Assembly: GCA_022113835.1 (NCBI GenBank)
Contig: JAILWY010000006.1
Span: 2,666,001-2,730,000, forward strand
Direction: 5' to 3'
From: Atopsyche davidsoni
Lineage: Eukaryota; Arthropoda; Insecta; Trichoptera; Hydrobiosidae
DNA length: 64,000 nt
Shown here: one piece after another, positions 52,401 through 62,000 of the stretch
Layout: each line of letters opens with the position of its first letter
Position numbering within the stretch: position 1 is the first letter of the stretch
Position numbers and translations under genes: made by a program
The notes under the pieces: model-generated
Seen by the model: the letters and a program-made list of their open reading frames with translations, nothing else
Told to the model about the DNA's origin: nothing
The model's database searches: none

Positions 52401-55400
52401 GGCCGCGCGGGCCGTCTGGACGCGTCGTGAGGGAAAGCAGTCAATCTAATCGCCGTGGTTTTTTAATACTCGTCTCCGATGGCTACCCGAAGCGCCTTTG
52501 TACGACTTCCGTGTAGATTCTCAGGTGGATAAATATGTACTACTGTTTGGGATAAATCAATAAGCATCGTATTAGCATATCGGTGTTTCGCAACGGCGAG
52601 CGCCGGTTGGCCGAGGCGAAATAATCGTATTGCGCAGCCGAATTTATTTTCAATTCACACGTGGAACTTTTTATAAACAAGTCGATTTGGAATTTTAGAT
52701 TAAATGGATCCGACACGTCAGACTTAACATTCGTGAAAAATTAGGAATATTCATATGATACGTATTGACCCTTCAAGGCTTTAATAAAACAATTAAAATA
52801 TTTTAAACTTGATATTTTCATACAAATACCAATAAACATTGATTTAATAAAAGTAAATATATTCCAATACAAAACTTCTGTAAAAAAAAAAGAGCATACA
52901 TCTACAAAACGCTTTAGTGTTGAGAATTGTTTTATGGTTATTTTAGCGCGATGCTCCGTATTTTTAATCGATGGTTCAATCCGATAAACCAAAAACTCTC
53001 AACCGATAAATATCAAATGCCTCTTACGAGGTAACAATCATTTTGTTATAAATTTGAAGCTCAGGTATACAATTGTTAAAATGGTTGGAACAAAATATGA
53101 TACAACCGATTTATTATTGTATAATAAATATTTAAAAAATATATATAAATAACCTTCAACTTTTTATTTCACTACCATTAATCTTTATAAACAAAAAAGT
53201 ATATATAATTTATTATAATTAACCACAGTAAATAGATCTACAAGAATTCTAAGTATTAAGCTATGCAGATAATTACTGGGAGTAAGTTAGCCGCTCCAGC
53301 TGGGCTCCAGGACGTCAGATAGGGAACGCCGTATCCTTGAACCGGAAAAGGGAGTTGCAGTGCGCCGGGGACATGTCACTTATATTAAAGTTTAAATTTA
53401 GACCGGAATAACTGAGAAGTCATTTAAGACCGGCGTCACTGCAAGGGCGGGGACGGGCAGAACCACCTCTGCTGGGAGCACCACACGCCACGACTCCGCG
53501 GACAGTCGAGCTGGCCACACCGACACTGTACAGTGGATTAAACACTATGCGGTTGGTGGAAATAAGTGAGTGTATGATAATGGCGACTTCCGCTATACTA
53601 AGTGATAAGAAGTGTAAATTTAATAAGTGAATGTGTACTATAGAAGGCTACAAGTCACTGGCGGCATCAATATTATTACATTGATTTTTTTAAGTTATCG
53701 AAGTTGTACAATAACATAAAATGGTAGCGTCGGTTAGAATACTGAATACACGGTACTGTACACTGAAACTAATACTTGTATAATCAATAAATGTTGGGTA
53801 ATTATTGCGTATACAAAAGACTAAAAAAAAAAGCGTAACGCGTAGATATCGTTGAATTTTACTTACAAAAGAATAAAAAATATTTTTGTTATAATCAAAA
53901 CAAATTTTAGGGTAAGCAGTGCAACGCTCTTTGGCATCATAGAATACAGTAATACCCCGCTTTACGCGACCCTGTTATCTGCGGTTTCACTATTACGCGA
54001 ATTTCAAATTTCGCGTTTAAATGCCTCGCATTACGCGAATTACTTATTTTTAAGAATGTGTGTGAACATAATGTAGTCATTGACTTTTAACAAATAAAAA
54101 CAGCGTTGGGTGCTATAAACATACTTTACAAAAACGTGAAAGAAACGCTACCCAAAAGACAATAGATGTATTTTTCAGAAAAAATAACATGTTATACTGC
54201 ATAAAGTGTTCTTAGAATTAAAGTGATTGATTCAAATGATTCGTATTAAGTTTTGACTATGTATGTATGTTTAATCGTAAACCCCGATATACGCGAATTT
54301 CACTTAACGCGATTTTTTCCGGAACGTATCCTTCGCCTAAAGCGGGGTATTCTTGTATAGGATATTTATTTGCCTATGAGTTGGGATATTTTATTGTACT
54401 AGAGAAAAACTTGCTTTAAAAAAGAGGGCCCATCGAATTGAGATAAATTAAAATAGCCGTGGCCAGCGTGGGACGAATCGCGCTGAAAACCCTTACACCA
54501 CTGCACAGCCTAAAAAGCAGTTTCCGCCAGTTATGATATTGTCACCACAGAAAAATAACAAGTTCTCGTCTGTAAAATTGGCAACACTGCTCATAGTTGT
54601 GTTTACAAAAACTAATGCGCCATTGCTTAGGGATTCTCAGAACCGAACTACTCTAAAAAAAATGTTGAAATAAGACGAGGTCTTCGAATACTTTCATACA
54701 TTTAGAACTATTATGGTGCTACGATTTTTTATATTATTTTTCAATTCAATGTTTAGAATTGAATATATACAGTGAGAATCGTAGCATAAATTATGAGAAA
54801 CGGAATTACTCAAAAAAAATACGTAAAGTTTTCTTGACTAAATGCCACAATAAATGCCTTGGCTGTCTAATAAAAACTTCAACGTTTTCACACGTAGTAA
54901 CCTTAACGGCGATTGCTTTAATTATCTCTTAGTACAAAAACTAAGCGATTTATTACTCCATGTTTAGTTTCTTTATGAAGCAAACATGCATGTATGAATC
55001 GATTATCTAAATATTGCATGAAATATCTCAACATTCAGTTACATGTTGAATTCGCACAATTAAAACTGACTGCCGAGCTATGAAGCTTCGTTTATTTCGA
55101 GAGTTTGGATTTTTACAAAAAGTTGGCCGGCTCCAGATTTTGTTATTTGGTACGTGGATTGAGGAGATTTTTCCGCTACGGCCCGATGGAACATGTCCAA
55201 AAGTCTATTGGCCAACGAGAGAGTCAGAAATATTCTTGCAGCAGGACAGGTCGCGTAATGCGAGGGCGGTGCGTACCGCGCACATCGAGTCAGCGGCTGT
55301 ACCAAAATAATACGAACACCGGGACGTACTATGCACGACATACGACATGTTCACAGCCCACAAATATAATATGGGCACGTGAGAATGCCCTTTGAAGCGA

Positions 55401-56025
55401 CGCTGATGATGTTACAAAAGATTTTGGGGATTTATTTGTGTTTCCTTTGTCCTGGGTTTATTTTCCCTTCGCCAGGCATGCGTATGTTGTGTTGATACAG
55501 AACAGAATACAATACCACCGGAAATAATGAACCATCTTGAATGTTTGTCTACCTAATGTAATAATAGGTTGTTTATATATTTGCCTTCCTAAATAGAATG
55601 TAATTAGATAGTTTTAATTGTGTATTGAAAATCACTTTTTGATAAAAAATAATCATTTCCGAATTCATTCAAATGTGACATACACTTAATCGGATATTTT
55701 AATAAAAAATATGAAATAGTTTTGTGTTCGACCATATAAATAGATCTAATAAGTTTTTAGCTTTAGGATAACAATTTATTGGTTTTGATAGCTCTGTGGT
55801 AAGAATCGCTATTTTAAAGCCGAGAGTTGGCCGGCCGGGTCTCCGTCTTGATAGGTCGGCACCAATCTCATGCAATTAGGCTCACGTCTGTGTCGGTTAG
55901 TCAAAGATTTGTATTGGCATTACACGTATCAATACAAATTGTTTTATTTGAAAAAAATTTAAATTACTTTAAATTATATTCGTATCTGTTTATAACTACA
56001 TAGCACACGTAAGAGTACTTATTTA

Positions 56026-56098
<73 letters not shown>

Positions 56099-59000
56099 CA
56101 GTAGAGTTCGTAGAAATAATACAACATTCGTTCAGCTGGAGTATATTTAAAACAATTCAAAAATATGTATTTATGTCAATATACTGTTACTTGCCATAAG
56201 GATGCAGTACTAAGTATCTTCCGTAATCGATTAGGCAAAATTTTTATTAATATATTCCGAACTAGAAGCACGCCACTACTGCTACACATATTAATATATA
56301 GCGCACCACTAATAGCACTGTCTATAAAAAGTAAACATTGATAAAAAAGTATTGTTTTATAAGAGGATAAATATATAAGGAGATTCTATTATGTTGCCGT
56401 AAAATAAAAGCTTAAGCCAAGAAAAATATACCAGTAGCAAACTTTCGTATCATAACTTATACATATTCACACAAGCAACAAGTAGGATATATAAAAAAAA
56501 AGAAGGAACCATATATTTTCACATTATGAACGTCTTTATAAAAAATACATGTTGTTTATTTTAATTTTTGACTTCAATGATAACCAAATAAAGAAAAATA
56601 AGCTGACCTTTTTAAAAAAAATTAAACAAAATTATTGTTATAATCATAACAAATGTGGCGTCTTTTCAGATATCCATGCTCAGTTTACCGGAACAAGAAG
56701 TCTATAAACTACATTACTAAAAAGAGAAAAGGGCACGCAAGCAAACGGTATAAAAATATCGGATGCATTGCAGCAGTGTACGTATTGTCACATATATATT
56801 ATATAGGAAATCACATGAAACCGGTATCGTATAGGCTTTTCTTTTCTTTTGAACCTGGATGCCATTTATAATAAAAATAATTTTAAATAAATATACCATT
56901 CCTAATCCCGGATTGCTGTGCTTTTTATATAATACTGTAAAAAAATGTGAATACCGAAGATGTAACAAGTCTGACATATGTGCAATTAATTCATACTGCT
57001 TCTAACACCTTGTTTATATGTCCATTAATATTTTTATATAAAAGTTTGGTAATAGATCTCCGACAGATTAGTTGTTTTGCGTTTGAGGAGTTGTCGTTTA
57101 ACAATATATCGCACGACGTGGATGTAAGGTATCTTTTAAATTTTATTGTCCAGTATTTCTAAGCCAACTAGTAACACATATTAAATACTGGTGCGTTTAA
57201 ACTGCGTTGCCCCAGAATCTAGGTGGAGCAAATGAGGCGTATGAAGCAAATACAACACCAGCAAGTACCGTAACGCCAGTAAGTGGATAATTGAGAAGCA
57301 CTTTTATGTGGAAACGTCCGATAGAAAAAAAAATAATTGGTAAAATACGCGTAGGTAATTAGAGAGAATTTATCAGTTTCAAAATGAACAGCGAACTACG
57401 ATAATTAAAAGTCAATTACATTCGTAGGTGAGTCCGAGCCATCTCCCACACACGCAATTACCTACAATTGCGCTGACCAATATTTAAAAGTTTTAAAATA
57501 TAATATAAATAAAAAAAAACTACAAAATATATTTATTTTACGTTATCAAGCACATGTTGTGTTGGAGTGATTTATTATTATACAACTGAATCATGAAAAC
57601 GATATATTATTGTAAGACAAAATTGCTATATTTAATAACCGTACTCATCTACTCTTATGTTTTTATATGTGTTAATAAATCATTTAATACTCTAAAAGCC
57701 TTAGTAACATCGATTTAAAGCATATTTATATTCTGTAAATTATACTGGCACCGTGAGCAAAATGATCAAATAACCTAGTCGTGATAGCAAGGGTGTGTGG
57801 GTTCAAATACATGAAATGAAACGATTTTCTCGTTTGTTTTTATTAAAGCATATTAATTTATAAATAAGTAAACCAGCAAGGCTAGTGGTTAAAACACAAA
57901 GATCGCTGACTCTTATCCTTAAGATTGCCGAGTGAACCTTTGCTCTATTATTTTCGGTGTGATCGGAGATAATTTATTCTAACGTATAACTAAAACTTAA
58001 ATAAATTATCGAAATTATTGAGTCGCATGTTATAATATTATGATACTGGAACGTTTATTAATTTCCAAACAAAAGTGAGTATGTTTGTTTATATCCATAC
58101 AATATTAGCAACACCTGTGTTTTATTTATAAGGTTTCCTCACAAAGGCTTTTTCATAAATAATAAATACGATATCAAAGAAATGTACGATCAACACGGCA
58201 GCACAATGTAAAAAGTAACATGCCAAGATCCTAATCAGCACGACATTGAGTATATTTCAGAGAGCGAGTAAAAATATTTTCGCAAATGAAACTAAGCTAT
58301 TTTGAGACTATTTTTAACATCGCAAAGGTCAGTATGGAAAATGTCGATCCCCGAAAGACGGAACGTATTATTTGCGACCCAAATACACGAACGACAAAAA
58401 TCTCATACGATAATTTAAAAGCCGAAAAACTGTCTTTGAAAATGAATGCCGAAGACGATGTCTGATAAATACTGATAAGCGTATTTATCAGCCATCGATT
58501 CAGCATTATTCGCTACAGAGCTTTATCGATAACGATGTGTTGAAATTTTAAAGAGCTTCGAAACCAGATATTATGAGATTTGCTTTATCGATTATGTAGC
58601 ATAAAAATGGCGACAGCTTAGTTAAATAGCTTTGGGTGAGAAAGTCGTGTATTTTAGATGAACCTTTTATTTTATAGCTTCAAGTGCTTACCGAATTCAT
58701 CGAAAGTTTAATAATGTATTGACATTAAATATAAGACAACTTTAATACATGTTAAAAAGCTTCGGTTTAAGCGAATGTGTGCTCAATAAAACACAATATA
58801 AAAACGTTTGCAGACAAAATATTTCAAATTATTTTTACAGTAAATATCAAGTATATTATTTGTGCAACTAATGCACCACAATATTAATTATATAAAAAGT
58901 TGACTATTTTTTTATGCGAACGGCGTCAAAACAAAACCTTTTTTGCGTGTGATCAACAGCTGAATGGCACCCATCACCTGTCAGCACAGCATTTCAGACG

Positions 59001-62000
59001 TCATCCTCGACCATAGAAAAGCATTCGACATACGATATTATTCATTCTACCGTTTTCATAAAGCAAGCCGCAAGGGAGATTAACTTTCAAGTCCTTCGAA
59101 CAATAACATCAACATCAATCGACATTTCGTTTACTAACTAACAGCATCGTTTACCATCATAAATATCATCAAAGCAACAATGCTACAAGACAGTGACAGA
59201 ACTATAAAAAGACCTTCGCTCAGTAGAGGTAGGGCATTTAAAAAAATAGTTACGTGATGATATACGGCGCCATTGCGAGGTCTATCCAGTAGAGCGAAAT
59301 TTCCATATGACTGAACATGAAATTAATTACCAATAAAAAACCGTCGTCCCACCCTCAATTAGAGAAATGATTTATGCGGGGACATACCGAGTGGTCGTCT
59401 CGTATTTATAGTGCGGAATGCGAGACGGGCAGGGAGTCTCCCGCATGTCGCGGGTTCGGTGATGCTGTTTTACGTACTTACTTGCTGTCTTTGATGTCCA
59501 AATGGATATTTAGTCGGGGATAGATCAAATAGAAATATTTTAGGAGCTGGGCACCGCGGGTCTCCTATCCCCTTAAGTCGCATATTCGCAAATAGAAATA
59601 TTATAAAAAAATTCTGCCTATGAACGTTGAACAAGAACAAATAATAACCATAATATTTCTTATAAAAAATACTTTCGAAAAACGAAATAATGTGTGTTGC
59701 TTTGAAAATGAAGACAATAATTGTGAAATAAATTCAATAATAAAAAGTCATTTTCGTACTTTTTACAATACCAGGAAATTAACTTAGTACAAAAAATATC
59801 ACCTAAATTTAGTATAAATTTTCTTCAAAATTCAAAGCACATTACTAAATACACATTTTTATTTAATTCGGTTATATAAAAAAAAACTTATTATGAACAT
59901 TTTAAAATATTAAACGGATAATTTCATATTAAATATAAGTTCACGGATTGTACACATCAGCTCGCGTTTGTCTAAAGTTTCCCCATAAATGTAAAGTAAT
60001 ATTATTAAAACAATATACGTATTAAACACTCAACACAAAAAATCTAGCATAATTTTAAAACATGCATATCGGGATCGAGTACAAACAAGTTCAGTATTTA
60101 CCATCTCTCCAGTACTGATCCCAGCGATTCACTCGAGGGCATCTTCCAAACTGAGGTACTCACTCGATAATACCAATTGTGCTATCATCTCCGTCAATTA
60201 AAATCATATCAATGGAATTGGTCCAATCACAACAGGGTGGTCCATCCGACAATTACACGCATGGAGGCAGCTCCAGTGCACTCCACAAAACACGATATGA
60301 CAGCTGAGGAGATGTGCCCGGTTTGCACACCCTTTCCGCGGGTGAAGTAGTTTCTGATATGTTTTTTTGCTGAGCTATATTCGATTTATTGCGTTGCGGG
60401 TGTTTTAAGAGCAACAGGGGCCCGTCAGTGGTCGCACCCTTCTGCCGGAGTGTGCCCTAGTCTATCGTGTTGTCAGTTCTGCCAACCTAGGGAAGGAGGC
60501 TTCGGGGCGAAGGCGCATGTGCGACCCGCGACCTGCCACAACTCGGCCCCCGGAGTGCTCGCACGGGGGCACCGTCACAAATCGATACGAGGGGTCGGCC
60601 GTGTGCATTTACCCCCATAATGAACAAGGTCATGCGATGGAAATAATGCAACCGGGTGGATTTTCGGACCTAAAATGACGCAACACCGAAAATAAAGCTC
60701 TCGCACGCAAGCTGGTTTAACCTTGCACGAAGTTTGCGCGTTTTATTCGGCCTAACGATGACTCCGGCGAAAAGTTGGATTCATTCGCAGTATGAACCCG
60801 ATGGTGCTCCACAAGGGACTTTGGTATTTCGGGAGCAACCTAATTGCTCGGTGCGGATGTGACGCGCCTGTGCGCTGAATCTCTTTATGGGGTTTAAAGT
60901 TTCGCATCAAATGTTTGGGTTCATGAAACTTTTGAAAATAATGCGTCAAGACATTGTGAAAATATTGAGACACATTTCTTCAGCATGAAATATTATTTAC
61001 TTATTGAAAACACACATGTTAATACCATTTATAAAAAATAAAAATATAGAAAGAAAATAAAATAATCAAAACAATTCACCTAATTTATTATGAATAACAA
61101 CCGATAAAAGAGTGCATGCCCTAAAATACCCCCTATCGTTTTAAAAGACGCTTTTTTGTGTTTCAACCTAATATAAACATTAAAAAAATGTTCTCAATGT
61201 GTGATCGTAACATTAATATTATTCTTGCATAAAAAAAGTACTAATTTATTAAGTACACAATGTATTCAGTCCAAAGAAATTCATGAATTTCTTGTTCTCT
61301 CTGTCAGAAGAATTATATTTTAATTATTCAGAAAACATTATAATAATAACATTGTTCAGAAAAGAACACACTTATAAATCGTACTGCTATTTTATAATTA
61401 TTATTTGGTATAATATTACACATTATTAAATGATAACTAAATTATAATATAATTCACTTCAAAGCAAGGCTTCGTTTTATTACAATTCCATAGAATTTTC
61501 TACTTCGAGAAATCCTATGGATAAAAATCTTAGCACTGACAATTGCAACGGAAATTTAGTAAGCTGTAATGAGCAGGGATGAAAACATCGGGGATCTAAT
61601 CGACAAACCCTCACATATGATACAACTGACCAAAAAATGAGCCAACAAGCTAACCTTAGTATCTTAGAATAAATGTACCAACTTATCGAGAATTCAAGAG
61701 ATAAACGCAAGAAGCCACAAACTATAATTAATTTACAAGACCATTAATCATGAGATCCGTGGAGATACAAACAAGCCCGAATCGGTTTGAAACAATCCCC
61801 CGTCGGTAGTGTATTAAAATAATTAAACGTAACCTCCGAGAGGCAGTTGTATCCAGGAGTGTACAATTTACTATGTAAATTCGGACCAACACGGCCCGGG
61901 CTTGTCTGGGCACGCGGTCCTGCGCTGGCCAACTTTCTAAATGGAAATGATGGATTAGAAAATAATCACACGCCATTAAAGGTACAGAGTACTTAGACCA

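Larger units (their letters stand above)
54356..59481 (-). other. TACC intron 1, middle part
   Basis: No gene recognised. It contains the (AT)n tract and three SINE-like fragments listed separately; the rest is AT-rich. Confidence 0.6.

Noticed and set aside
34308..57945. Functional tRNA genes
   Set aside because: Several A-box/B-box pairs were found, but none has a complete cloverleaf with paired acceptor stem, so they are better read as SINE remnants.
60100..60160. Minus-strand ATG exon MPSSESLGSVLER with donor gtaaat
   Set aside because: It ends on TG, and joining exon 2 (ACA...) would create TGA at once, so it cannot be a coding TACC start; at best an upstream ORF.
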